Shown piece by piece: positions 44,371-55,880 of a stretch of 64,000 nucleotides of DNA. The translations under genes and the position numbers were made by a program. The stretch's first letter is position 1; every line of letters begins with the position of its first letter. The notes under the pieces were generated by a model. It was given only the letters and a program-made list of their open reading frames with translations, ran no database searches and had not been told where the DNA came from. Location: the NCBI GenBank assembly GCA_030407085.1, contig CM059584.1:61643501-61707500 (forward strand). The letters run 5' to 3'. The DNA comes from Trichopria drosophilae. Lineage: Eukaryota; Arthropoda; Insecta; Hymenoptera; Diapriidae.

Positions 44371-45735
44371 AGATCACGAGGAATTTTTTTATTTGTTCTA
44401 GGTGCAAATTTCCACCGGCTACACCGCTTGCCGCGGACCCCTTTTTTTAAACAGTGCATCGGCAATATGGTCGCCATTCCGCCATTTTGTGATATTTTCT
44501 AATGAAAAAAATTGTAGACGTATTTCAATATATGATAATGATTTTCTGTAAATATGAATACTTAATTTCAATTCCCTCCATTAAAAAAAAATTCTCAGAA
44601 AAGAGTTATTTTTTGGCCATTACAGTGGTGTAACCCCTTAAAATGGGGTAACCGCGTTTCCGCGCTCGCCAGGATACTCCCAGTCGTAGTAATTTTTATC
44701 TCGAAGTAAGTAGCAGTCAAAAATCAGTAAGTACAAATCCCTCTCTGCGTTACCCAAAGCTACGACATGGACGTGGGGACATTCAGCTTCACTTTTTTTT
44801 TTACTTTTTTTATATTTCTAATTTTTTTTTAATATTATTATTTTTTATTTATTTTTTTTTACGATTTTATTTTAAAAAAATGTTTATTCATTCTTATGTA
44901 TAGCTTCGTTAGTATACTTATTACAACATTGTATTATTTTATTTCGAGCATCTGTTCCTTTTTCTTTGATTACTCTTGGGGAAAATTTCCACATCAAGCG
45001 CCGTAGAATATCTTTTTAAAATCAGCGACTTACAATAATCAGAAGGAATAACCACATGATATTTTTGAGACCGTTGCGGTCATTGCTTCGGCAAATCTAT
45101 ATTTCAATTCTTGAGTCGACTTCTCGCGAGCGATTTTCGAATAATAAAATACTAAAGCTTTGTCTAAATTTATTTTTTCCCACTCGTATAGATCTTGAGG
45201 ATTTAAAATCCTATTTTGCGAGCTTGTAAACTAGCTCGAGCTGCCAGTCTTTTCATATTGCCACCAATACCGTCACATGGGCTATTTCCATGTGCAGTAG
45301 CATGAAAATGCCATTCTGCAATAATACTAAAATCGTTTTTGTGCATCAGAAGATTTTTAAAATGTTGCGCAGCGCCATCTGTAAAGTAAAAAAGTTTTGT
45401 TGGAGTGAATTTATCTTTCAAATAATTGAAGATAATTTTTTGGCATTCGTAAACTGCAATAGTGTCGTGTTTTAAGCAATCCGACAGAATAGCGAAGCTT
45501 TGATGCTTCAGTTTTCCTTGCTGTTTGTAATATAAAACGGCAGTGAAAATAGAGCATTGGTTATTATTTCAGTGGAACCATTGGGCCGTATTCTGAACCA
45601 CGAAAGCATAATTTTCCGCAAAATCACATTGTACAATGAATTGGTTTTCAATTAAATTATTTGTTAACTTAATCATGAAAGATGATTGTTACTTGGCAAT
45701 AAAATCATGTGGCTTCAACTTCAATAAAAGTGTGC
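44371..45735 (-). mobile_element. Transposon fragment inserted in satellite
   Basis: Non-satellite sequence between satellite segments. It has T-rich runs at 44790-44880 and a minus-strand transposase fragment at 45203-45640. The left part (44400-44800) has no ORF, but AACCCCTTAAAATGGGGTTA-like and CGCCATTTTG words occur. No target duplication is obvious. Confidence 0.6.
45203..45640 (-). pseudogene. DDE-like transposase fragment, one nonsense codon
   Basis: On the minus strand the frame reads VQCDFAENYAFVVQN, then QWFH-stop-NNNQC, then HDTIAVYECQKIIFNYL, FYFTDGAAQHFKN, and AEWHFHATAHGNSPCDG leading to GGNMKRLAARASLQ. The blocks VxxDFAEN, (S/T)DGAAxxxKN and HFxATxHGxxxCDGxGGxxKR mark a transposase-like family that I know only from uncharacterised animal proteins. 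Likely acids are the Asp of DFAEN and the Asp of TDGA. The reading ends in place of a full C-terminus. A second member lies at 53641-54090. Confidence 0.7.
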
Positions 45736-47279
45736 TCAGATTTTCAATGAAACATTTACAAACAAAATATGACCCATCAGAAACCTCGGACGAAATGCCA
45801 CGTCCACCCCCACGTACCGCCCTTAAATTCACAAATTTAGGTTTTCCCGATTTTCAGCTGTATTGCTATCGCGATCATTTCTACAAAATGTGTTCAAATA
45901 TAAGTTAATACATTGCTAAAGAAGATAAAACCAATTAGAAACCTTGGACGAAATTCCATCCCCACCCCTACCGCCCTTAATGTAACAAATTCACGTTTTC
46001 CCAATTTTCAGGTGCTTTGTTATCTGGATAATTTTTACGAAAAATTGTGATAAATTAGTTAATACATTTACAATTAAAAAACGACCCAATAGAAACCTCG
46101 AACTAAATGCCATCCCCAACCCCTCCGCCCTTAAATTCACAAATTAACGTTTTCTCGATTTTCAGGTGCTTTGCTATCACGGTAATTTTTGCGAATAATG
46201 CTAAAAAATTAGCTACTACATTTACAATCAAAAAACGACCCATTAGAAACCTCGGACTAAATGCCATCCCCTACCCGTCCGCCCTTAAATTCACAAATTC
46301 ACGTTTTATCGATTTTCGGGTGTCTGGCTATCACGATAATTTTTACAAAATATGTTAAAAAAATAAGTTAATACATTGCTAAAGAAGATAAGACCAATTA
46401 GCAACCTTGGATGAAATGCCATCCCACTCCTACCGCCCTTATTGTAACAAATACACGTTTCATCGATTTTCAGGTGCCTTTCTATTACGAAAATTTTTGC
46501 GAAAAATGCTAAACAATTAGTTAATACATTCACAAACAAAAAACGACGCAATACAAACCTCGGACGAAATGCCATCCCCACCCCTTCCGCCCTTAATGTA
46601 ATAAATTCACGTTTTCTCGATTTTCAGATGTCTTGATATCACGATAAATTTGGCGAAAAATGCTGAAAAATTAGTTAATACATTTACAAACAAATTCGAC
46701 CCATCATAAACCTCGGACGAAATGCCACGTCCACCCCACCGCCCTTAAATTCACAAATTTAGGTTTTCACGATTTTCATGTGTCTTGCTATCGTGATCAA
46801 TTTTACAAAATGTTTTAAAAAATAAGCTAATACAATAGAAAAACGACCCATTAGAAACCTCGGACGAAATACCATCCCCACCACCACCGCACTTAACCTA
46901 ACAAATTCATGTTATCCCGATTTTCAGATTTCTTGATATCACGATAATTTTGGCGAAACATGCTGAAAAATTAGATACTACAATTACAAACAAAATGCGA
47001 CCCATCATAAACCTCGAACGATATGCCACCGCCCTTAAATTCACAAATTTAGGTTTTTCCGATTTTCATCTGTATTGCTATCACGATCCTTTTTACAAAA
47101 TGTGTTCAAATATAAGTTAATACATTGCTAAAGAAGATAAAACCAACTAGAAACCTCGGACGAAATTCCATCCCCACCCCTACTGCCCTTATTGCAACAA
47201 ATACACGTTTCATCGATTTTCAGGTGCTTCGCTATCTCGATAATTTTTAAGAAAAATTGTGAAAAATTAGTTAATACAT
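45736..47279 (+). repeat. ~155-bp satellite, segment 2 (about 10 copies)
   Basis: CCTCGGACGAAA-type words at about 45784, 45941, 46096, 46249, 46403, 46558, 46711, 46857, 47011 and 47155. The spacing is 144-158 bp. Small ORFs here are repeat read-through. Confidence 0.95.
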
Positions 47280-50200
47280 AATGTTATAAACACGTGTCTT
47301 TATCTGTGCTCCAATATTATAAACATAAAATTTATTAGTAATTAATATTTTTGCTTAATTACTGTCATATAAACCTCGTTAGTGACTTTTGTATCCCTAC
47401 TTGTAATATTGAGTTGGGATTGTGTGTAACGGGCAAGATTTTTTGAGATTACCGTTAGTAACCTCAAATTACCAGCATCTACATACTTATTATAAAGCTT
47501 TACCATAATTAGCTTCAATTCGACATGTCGACGTACTCAGTGTGTAATATGGCTTTTCTTACCGGAGATTTAATTGCATCCTGCTTCGTATGTAGCAGTC
47601 TCTTACATGCATCTCAATCGACTAACTGTGCTGCAAAAAAGTTTGTGCCTCCGAAATGAAAGTGTTGGAGTTAAAAAAAAGTTACGCGACATTTATTTTT
47701 TAAGTGCAAAGACTATGGTTATGGAGGAGGAGTTTTAATTGCAGTGAGAGAACATTTGCAGGTTACAACTTGCAATCTCATTCACAAAGACGTCGAACAT
47801 TTATTTATGTCACTTCGTGTTGGAACAAGGAAACTCTAATTGGGTTAGTTTATATTCCTCCAAGATCAAACCTCGATCTTTACAGAAAACATATGGAGGA
47901 AGCTCAACACCAACTATCTACATTTATCGACCATGAGTTAATGTTATTTGGTGACTATAATTTGCCATCCGTTAGTTGGAACCTCCCATCAACAACATTT
48001 AGCTGCGACCATTGTGACTCTTTTGTAAGGGAAGTTGCCAAAATTATGGGAGATCAAGTTGCGCTTCTTGGATTATCACAATCGTTTCCTATTGCACCTA
48101 GGGAATCGTATACACTGGATTTGGCATTCAGCTTACCTGGGAATCTAAAATATCTACCTTCGTCAGAAAATTGTGTCCCCGAAGATGTTCACCATCCAGC
48201 CGCTTTCTTTATATTGGATACTCCAGTCCATGATTCTCTACAGTTTAAGTGTGTACAATGGGATTTTCGGAACGCTAACTACGTAGCTATAATTGCATCC
48301 TTATCTGATGTTGACTGGAATATGTTACTTTCGGATGTTCAACTCGATTATAATATCTTTCGTTTTTACAATCAAATGTATTCGTTACTAAATAAATTTA
48401 TTCCGGCCAAACAAGTTTTTTCAGCAAGTTACCCGATATGGTATTCGCGCGACCTAATAAACTTGATAATTGCAAAGAAAGTTGCTCATAAAAAATGGCG
48501 TAGATCGTGCATTCATAATGACTATGTTGAGTTTAAGAGGTTACATGCACTATGTATTAGCCCTTATAAAGTTTCTTATAGGGATTATATACAAAAAGTT
48601 GAATCGTACTCTAGGTTTAATGTTAAGGCTTTTTGGTCGTTTGTTAATAATCTCAAGTTTTCATCTAGCTTTCCGATTTCTATGTTCCTCGGTGACCATC
48701 GTGTTTCTTCTGGTACTGAGATCTCAAACCTTTTCGCAAGCTATTTTGCATCGGTTCATAATGTATCCAGCGTGGTCGGCTTGGATAAATATGATTTAAA
48801 TGTGACTGGCATTATCGGTAACCTGGTGGTGGTCGAGGAGGATATTATTAGAGGGGTGAGCCAATTGGAAGATAAATTAAGTTTCGGTCCAGACTTTTTG
48901 CCATCGCACTTTGGTAAACGCTGTATCGGTCCACTACTTAAACTATTAGTTATTTTATTTAATAAGTCTTTCTCGCAATGTTTTCTGCCTGATTTATGGA
49001 AAAAATCATTCGTTACTCCGGTACTTAAATCCGGTGACAAATGTAATATAATGAATTATAGCCCAATTTCGGTTATTAATATAATTCCAAAGATATTAGA
49101 TGCCATTGTTGCAAATAGGATCTCGGAGGTTTTCGCTTCCATTGTGGTTGAGGCACAGCATAGGTTCGTAAGAGGGAAATCCACAACCATTAACCTATTA
49201 TTATACAGTAATTATATTGTACAAGCTTTGGTGGACTCAATCTGCCTGGGCTTTTCCAAGGCATTTGATACTGTTGACCACGGGATTCTGATAAGGAAGT
49301 TATATTCTCTGGGAGTTAGGAGTAGTTTATTGAAATGGATAGGGTCAATTCTCTCCGACCGGGAGCAGTCTGTCAGGGTGAGGGGTTTTACATCCTCGGC
49401 CCTGTTCTTTCCATCCTTTTCATGAATGATATTCTACATTCTGTAAATAATAGCCAGATTTTATTGTATGCTGATGATGTAAAGATCTTCACCACGATTT
49501 GCTGTCTGCAAAATGCTATCAACCTTCAATGTGATTTGGATGCCATAGTAAATTGGTCGCAAGATAATAAACTGCTTCTAAATTTGAGCAAGTGTAAAAC
49601 CATATCATTTCATAGAACATGCAATTCAGTCCTTTTTTCATATTCGGCAGATGGAAATTTTTTGGAATCTGTACCGAAATTGAAGGATTTAGGCGTAACG
49701 TTTGATACTTGTCTTGGATCATTTGCATTTGCATATCAAATGCTAGGGTTTCTAATGCGTACTACCGAAGAATTTTAGAAATATAAACACGATTATTCAT
49801 CTCTATCATACTTTAATTTTGCCTCATATGTTCAACCATCTGATTTCCATTTACGGAGTGTGGTAACCGTGAGTTGGAATCAGTACAGCATCGCTTCATC
49901 AGATACGCAATCCGCAAATCAGGAAATCCTATGAATTACCTAGATCATGATTATTCCGGACCGGGACGTCTCCTTGATCTTGGTTCAGTTAAATCGATGC
50001 ATAATTTTCATGATATCATTTTAATGTTAAAAATTTTGAATGGCCAAATAAACTGCAGAACTATCTCGAATTTATTTAGTCATAGGGAAGTTCCCCACCA
50101 ACTGCGAAATATGAGATCCATTCAAGGGGATTCCAGTCGGACAAATTACGCGTTTTATTCCCCGATAGCCAGGTTAAAGCGAGCGTGGAATCTATTACCA

Positions 50201-50429
50201 AAAATGTGATGCAAATGTGATTTCCAATATTCAGAAATTATATTATCAACTACACCAACGTTTTTTGTTAAGGTGCGGTTAGTGTTGCAAAACACAAATA
50301 TTTTTTATATTAGAATTTAATATTGTTGCGTGTTTATTTCATGATTGCCATACATTTATTCTATTATGATTATATATATATAAAGGCGCTTTATAGTGCC
50401 GTTAATCCAATAAAAAAAAAATAAAATAA
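47280..50429 (+). mobile_element. Jockey-like LINE with 7-bp target duplication
   Basis: AATACAT at 47273-47279 and 50430-50436 flanks the element. It ends in an A-rich tail (AATAAAAAAAAAATAAAATAAA-like) at about 50409-50429 after a short 3' UTR. The satellite is continuous across the duplication, so this is a clean target-primed insertion. There is no ORF1, so it is 5' truncated. Confidence 0.92.
47640..50209 (+). pseudogene. LINE endonuclease-reverse transcriptase, broken
   Basis: The endonuclease begins with YGYGGGVLIAVREH at about 47710. After a frameshift near 47830 it goes on with LIGLVYIPPRSNLDLY and LMLFGDYNLPSVSW (about 47938-47979). The expected SDH near the end reads DVHHPAAFF. 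The RT has FVTPVLKSGDKCNIMNYSPIS and LGFSKAFDTVDH. Motif A normally reads LDFSKAFD; here the catalytic Asp is Gly. A ~60-bp deletion at about 49390 removes the PQG motif and shifts the frame. The YADD box is at about 49466. A further break at 49778 precedes the C-terminal part (ESVQHRFIRYAIRKSGN to 50209). Dead copy. Confidence 0.9.
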
Positions 50430-50895
50430 AATACATTTATAATCAAAAAACGACCCATTAGAAACCTCGGACGAAATGCCACCTCCACTCCCACCGTTCT
50501 TTAAATCACAAATACAAGTATTCTCGATTTTCAGGTGTCTTGCTAACATGATTCTTTTTACAGAATGCGTTAATAGATAAGTTAATATATTTCTTAAGAA
50601 AATAAGACCGTTTAGAAATCTCGGACGAAATTCAAACCCCACCCAGACCGCCCTTGAAGTAACAAATTCACCTTTTCCCCATTTCCAGGTGTCTTGCTAT
50701 CACTATAATGTTTGCGAAAAATTGTGAAAAATTGGTTAATACATTTGCAATCAAAAAACGACCCATTAGAAACCTCGGACGAAATGCCAAACCCATCACC
50801 ATCGCACTTAATCTAACAAATTCAGGTTTTCCCGATTTTCAGGTGCCTTGCTATCACGATCATTTTTGTGAAAAATGCTGAATAATTAGTTAATA
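50430..50895 (+). repeat. ~155-bp satellite, segment 3
   Basis: Three units, with CCTCGGACGAAA at about 50465, 50620 and 50775. Confidence 0.9.
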
Positions 50896-51763
50896 TGTTA
50901 CGTCCCCGTAACTAGCGCGATTACCCTTTTTTTATATGCATTCACAAATCCGAAAATGTTCGTAATTGTATGTCGGTATCGGACAAACGAGTCCCTTTTT
51001 TTAATATAGCGTTGAGATCACGTAGACGCAGCATGTTAGAACGTAACCGCTTCAAATGAGACTTTCTTTTAACTTTTATTAGCCATAAATCAGAAGATGG
51101 CTCGCGTTTCCTAAGCCGAAAAACTTTTCTTATAACTATCAAGTTACCGCTTTTTGACTTTTCTAAGAATAAAAGAGAAAACGGGTACGTTCTAAACAGC
51201 TATCTACTACACCGTATCTTATAACAATAATGTAAAAGCATTAGTTAATACGTGCTTCCTCCTTGGTCTATTTCCAAAACCTGTCCAAGACACAAATCCA
51301 CCATTTTCAAAAGAGAAGGGGAAAAACTCAAAGCGGGGATAAAACTATGGCCCACCATAAATACGCTGGCGTACAGAAAATCGGACCAGAGAGACCAGAG
51401 TGGACTAGAGAAGACTAGAGAATAGTAGTGAATCATTGTCGGACTAGAGAATAGTAGGAATCGTAGTAGAGGATCGTGGGGAGATTTTCCGGGCGATGCA
51501 CACTAGATCGTCTGCTTTACCACAATAAGAATTCAAGTTCTTCAGTTAGAGAAGTTCATCTGACCAAGCAACCGGGATCCACAGATCAAGTCCGTCGTTC
51601 AGCAGACCAGAGGCTCCGAAAAACTCCAGGGAATATTACAGGACGCCCATTCATTTGGAACAGCTGATCGCCGTTGAAAAAGGGACCAGCGAAAAAGAAA
51701 TAAGTAAGTATCTTTTTATTTTATAAATAAACAAATGATCCCTCTCTTCTCCTTTCCTTTCGT

Positions 51764-51980
51764 GACATAGCGGGTAGGTCTGCGAAATCACGCCAAACTT
51801 TTCCCTTTGCGACATAGCGGGTCGGCCTGGGAAATCGCACTTCCTTCCTTTTCGTGACATAGCGGGTAGACCTGCGAAATCACGCAAACCTTTTCCCTTG
51901 GCGACATAGCGGGTCGGCCTGCGAAATCGCCCCCCCCCCCCCCTTTTCTTTTGTGGCATAGCGGGTAGGCCTGCGAAACC
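51764..51980 (+). repeat. ~47-bp tandem repeat, five copies
   Basis: GACATAGCGGGT(A/C)GGCC recurs at about 51764, 51811, 51855, 51903 and 51952. The copies alternate between CGTGACATAGCGGGTAG and GCGACATAGCGGGTCGG. Confidence 0.9.
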
Positions 51981-52239
51981 ACAGCTCCTTCTCTCCTACC
52001 TATTGCGCACAGCCCACCGAGACGAAGTCGCCCCTCTCACGCGACTAATATTCCTGTTATTATCATTATTTTTTCCTAAATAACTGATATTTTTAAATTC
52101 TAAAAATAGTGACAATATAAATATCGGGCATTCCACGTCAACCGGATAACTTGGCTGGCTAAAATTCATTACCGCCAAAAAAATTGTTTCAAGGCTTAAA
52201 ATTTAGCTCAGTATATCTACTTTTAATTTCCGTGTGGTA

Positions 52240-52990
52240 TTTTTAAAAATTCAAAATGGCGGCTCCAATACGGTGCTTAAAAAGACCACACTTTTGAAAA
52301 CGAGAGTAAAAACCTTTCATACAGTTTTTTGTGCCCAAGAAAAATACCATTTTAGAATTTATTTCTTTGTTATTGGATGCTCCAATTACGAATCTCGTAT
52401 CAGAATTTTGAAATTCAAAATGGTGGATCCAATATAGCGGATGAATTTGTAAAAAGTGATCGGATGTTGCTGAAACTTGTTTCTCGGGGGTTTTCGGGGT
52501 CGCAGAATACAATTCTGATGTTAGATTTTAAAAATTCAAAATGGCGGATCCAATATGGCGGATGAATTTGTAAAAAAAGATCGGATGTTGCTGAAACTTG
52601 TTTCTCGGGGGTTTTCGGGGTCGCAGAATACGATTCTGATGTTAGATTTTAAAAATTCAAAATGGCGAATCCAATATGGCGGATGAATTTGTAAAAAGTG
52701 ATCGGATGTTGCTGAAACTTGTTTCTCGGGGGTTCTCGAGGTCGCAGAATACGATTCTGATGTTAGATTTTAAAAATTCAAAATGGCGGATCCAATATGG
52801 CCAATGAATTTTTAAAAAGTGATCGGATGTTGCTGAAACTTGTTTCTCTGGGGGTTTTTGGGGTCGCAGAATACGATTCTGAACTTAAATTTTAAAGATT
52901 CAAAATGGCGGATCCAATGTGGCGGATGAATTTTTAAAAAGTGATTGGGCGTGGTTGAAACTTGTTCCTCGGGGAGTTTTGGGGTCGTAC
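52240..52990 (+). repeat. ~121-bp tandem array, left arm (about 6 copies)
   Basis: TCAAAATGG(C/T)GG at about 52252, 52416, 52537, 52658, 52779 and 52901: a period of 121-122 bp after the first. The unit has AAAATGGCGGATCCAATATGG, AAGTGATCGGATGTTGC and CGGGGTCGCAGAATACG. Confidence 0.92.
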
Positions 52991-53399
52991 AATACGAATC
53001 TGGTGGATGACAAATCTAAATTAAAAATTGTATAGTACCAAAATAATGTCGAAAATCGGTTAAACATAGAATAGCTTACCTCTAGTAGGGGTATAGTGTT
53101 ATAATATGAGTATGAACACAAGTCGTTTAATGAATTATTGCAACCTTCGGATTTAAGAAGTTACGACCTCTGAACCGTATATGTAACAGCTGTTGCCATC
53201 GCCAGGAGGCACTATTACCCGTAAAGTTAGATTGTCGTGTTTCTCTTCCGACATTTCCCGCAGCTCTTGAAGTGATGTTGATTTTGTATCGTCAATTCGG
53301 AGCGAGTTTCGTTTTCGATGCAGATGCATCTAAAAATCATGCCCTTCTTAGCATTACCCAGGATGAACGACGCGGACATGATAGGGTTCTCATCCCATT

Positions 53400-53485
53400 G
53401 GGGTGCTTTTTGAAAGTGAGTCCCCTTGCCTCTCACGAATTGGGGTGCTTTTTGAAAGCGAGTCCCCTTGACTCTCACAAAAGGA
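53400..53485 (+). repeat. Short direct duplication
   Basis: TTGGGGTGCTTTTTGAAAG(T/C)GAGTCCCCTTG occurs twice, 45 bp apart, inside the region upstream of the transposase remnant. Confidence 0.9.
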
Positions 53486-53640
53486 AGAATCATATTAATC
53501 ATATAATTAAAAAAAAGGAAAAAGTAATCGAACATTGTCATAAGCTCTGAAAAACCCGTCTGCTAAAGGTTTACAATAAAAATCATTTCTGGATTTCTTA
53601 TCTGCGAATCGACTTAGTTCACAGTAATTTCTCGAAAATC

Positions 53641-54090
53641 TTCGCATTCGTTGTACAAAATGCAGCACAAGGGTTTCATTACAACAACGACCAATGTACG
53701 GTTCATCCTGTCGTTTTCTACTACTAATCAGAAGGTACAATAATCCATTTTAGTAATATATTATTATCAAACAGCTTGACTCATGATACATCTGCCGTGT
53801 ATGTAATGCAACAAACTATTATTCCTGAAATAAAAAAAGTGTGCCCACGCGTACAACATGTAATTTATGTTACCGATGGTGCGGTACAATATTATAAAAA
53901 TAGATTCCAAATGAGTAATCTCATGTATCACAAAATCGATTTCGGCATTGAAGCTGAATGGCATTTTCATGCGACAGCGCATGGAAAAGGAGCATGCGAT
54001 GGTATCGGCGCGACTTTAAAAAGGGAAGCAACGCGTGCTAGTCTTCAGGCCGAACAACATCTGCGTCTGCGTCATACCACAAAATTTTAA
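53641..54090 (+). pseudogene. DDE-like transposase fragment, one nonsense codon
   Basis: The frame reads FAFVVQNAAQGFHYNNDQC, then a TAA at 53725-53727, then THDTSAVYVMQQTIIPEI, VIYVTDGAVQYYKN and AEWHFHATAHGKGACDG, leading to LKREATRASLQAEQH. It aligns block for block with 45203-45640 (VVQNxAQxFHxNN, HDTxAVY, TDGAxQxxKN, AEWHFHATAHG). The start of the family (VxxDFAEN) is not legible just upstream, and the C-terminus runs out after SLQ. Only the catalytic middle is left. Confidence 0.7.
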
Positions 54091-54169
54091 AAGCTTAATT
54101 GATGCCGCACATTCGAACGAATTGACTGAAGATTTGGCATATTCCAAATAAGAATCTTAATCTTCCAAA

Positions 54170-54800
54170 AAGGAACAAGTTTCAACAACGCCCAATCACT
54201 TTTCAAAAATTCATCCGCCATATTGGATCCACCAATTTGAATCTTTAAAATCTAAGTTCAGAATCGTATTCTGCGACCCCGAGAACCCCCGAGAAACAAG
54301 TTTCAGCAACATCCGATCACTTTTTACAAATTCATCCGCCATATTGGATTCGCCATTTTGAATCTTTAAAATCTAAGTTCAGAATCGTATTCTGCGACCC
54401 CGAGAACCCCCGAGAAACAAGTTTCAGCAACATCCGATCACTTTTTACAAATTCATCCGCCATATTGGATCCGCCATTTTGAATTTTTAAAATCTAAGTT
54501 CAGAATCGTATTCTACGACCCCGAAAACCCCCGAGAAACAAGTTTCAGCAACATCCGATCACTTTTTACAAATTCATCCGCCATATTGCATCCGCCATTT
54601 TGAATTTCAAAATTCTGATACGAGATTCGTAATTGGAGCATCCAATAACAAAGAACTAAATTCTAAAATGGTATTTTTCTTGGGCACAAAAAACTGTATG
54701 AAAGGTTTTTAGTCTCGTTTTCAAAAGTGTGGTCTTTTTAAGCACCGTATTGGAGCCGCCATTTTGAATTTTCAAAAATACCACACGGAAATTAAAAGTA
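54170..54800 (-). repeat. ~121-bp tandem array, right arm (inverted)
   Basis: ATCCGCCATATTGGATCCGCC-type units, reverse complement of the left array, about five copies. Confidence 0.92.
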
Positions 54801-55446
54801 GATATACTGAGCTAAATTTTAAGCCCTGAAACAATTTTTTTGGCGGTAATGAATTTTGGCCAGCCAAGTGATTCGGTTGACGTGGAATGCCCGATATATA
54901 TTTAATATTAAAGATGCATTCTTAGGGAAATACCTTCCTCACATTCGATGTTCCAAAGATTTTTAGCAGAGCGTTAACTAAATGAACAATATAATTGATT
55001 AGTTTTATAATATTTTGTTTTCTCACTTTCGCGAGTTCTAAAACAAAAAAATACATATCTAAAAAGAAACAAATATTTTTCAGTCAAACGCCGTCGAGGA
55101 GAACAAAGTTTCAGCGCCAAAATTTGCCAAAGGTCGTTCACCTTATCCTGGAGGAAAATGAGCGACAGACTGCTAAGGAATTTTTCCCCATAATAGAACC
55201 TCCCTTATCCCTCTTTCCCCTCATCCAACAACACCACTTTGTACACCCAAAGAAATGTTATCAAACCAGCGATAAATTAATTAATTTCAACTAAATAAAG
55301 TGTTTCCTTATTTTACCCTTATTCCCGATTTTCCTATGCCATCAGTAGCCCCCACTCACCTAAAGAACCCAGTAATTCTACTGAGTTACACGCCCTTGTT
55401 GCTATTCAGTTAATATCTCGTTCGAGGTATACACTGGGTCGTAACA

Positions 55447-55880
55447 AATACATTTATAAATAAAAAACGACAAAATGTCATGTTCACCACTACCACCCTG
55501 AAATTCACAAATTCAGGTTTTCTCGATTTTCAGCTTTGTTGCTATCGCGATCATTTTTACAAAATATTTTCAAAAATAAGCTAATGCATTTGTAAAGAAG
55601 ATAAGACCGACTAGAAACCTCGGACGAAATTTTGGTTTTCTCGATTTTCAGATGTCTGGATATCACGATAATTTTGGCGATAAGTGCTGAAAAATTTGTT
55701 AATACATTCTTCACAGACAAAAAACGACCCACTACGAACCTCGGACGAAATGCCATCCCCACCCCCTTCGCCTAATGTAACAAATTCAAATACATTTTTA
55801 CAAAATGTGTTAAAAAAAGTAATACATTCCTAAAGAAGTTAAGACCAATTAGAATCCTCGGACGAAATTTCATCAGAAAA
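55447..55880 (+). repeat. ~155-bp satellite, segment 4
   Basis: Degenerate units with CCTCGGACGAAA at about 55618, 55740 and 55858. This is the right end of the satellite. Confidence 0.85.

Larger units (their letters stand above)
52126..54892 (+). mobile_element. TIR transposon with 121-bp arrays and transposase fragment
   Basis: GGGCATTCCACGTCAACCGG at 52126 is mirrored ending at 54892. The arms match for at least 200 bp, then both enter arrays of a ~121-bp unit (left 52250-52990, right 54170-54800, inverted). Between them is a plus-strand transposase remnant. The end motif resembles that of the 30138-32813 foldback. ATATC/GATAT beside the ends could be part of the TIR. Confidence 0.82.
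50896..55446 (+). mobile_element. Possible solo LTR, with a nested TIR element
   Basis: The segment begins TGTTACG and ends CGTAACA, with AATA repeated at 50892-50895 and 55447-55450 on resumption of the satellite. Removing the nested 52126-54892 element leaves about 1.78 kb. The part before the right end has AATAAAG (about 55293) and then ~150 bp to the CA end, as expected for an R-U5. No gag, pol or second LTR is seen. The LTR interpretation is inferred from these ends. Confidence 0.5.

Noticed and set aside
43855..47279. Protein-coding ORFs of 80-90 residues within the satellite
   Set aside because: Same frame pattern in neighbouring units with no conserved start; simple satellite read-through.
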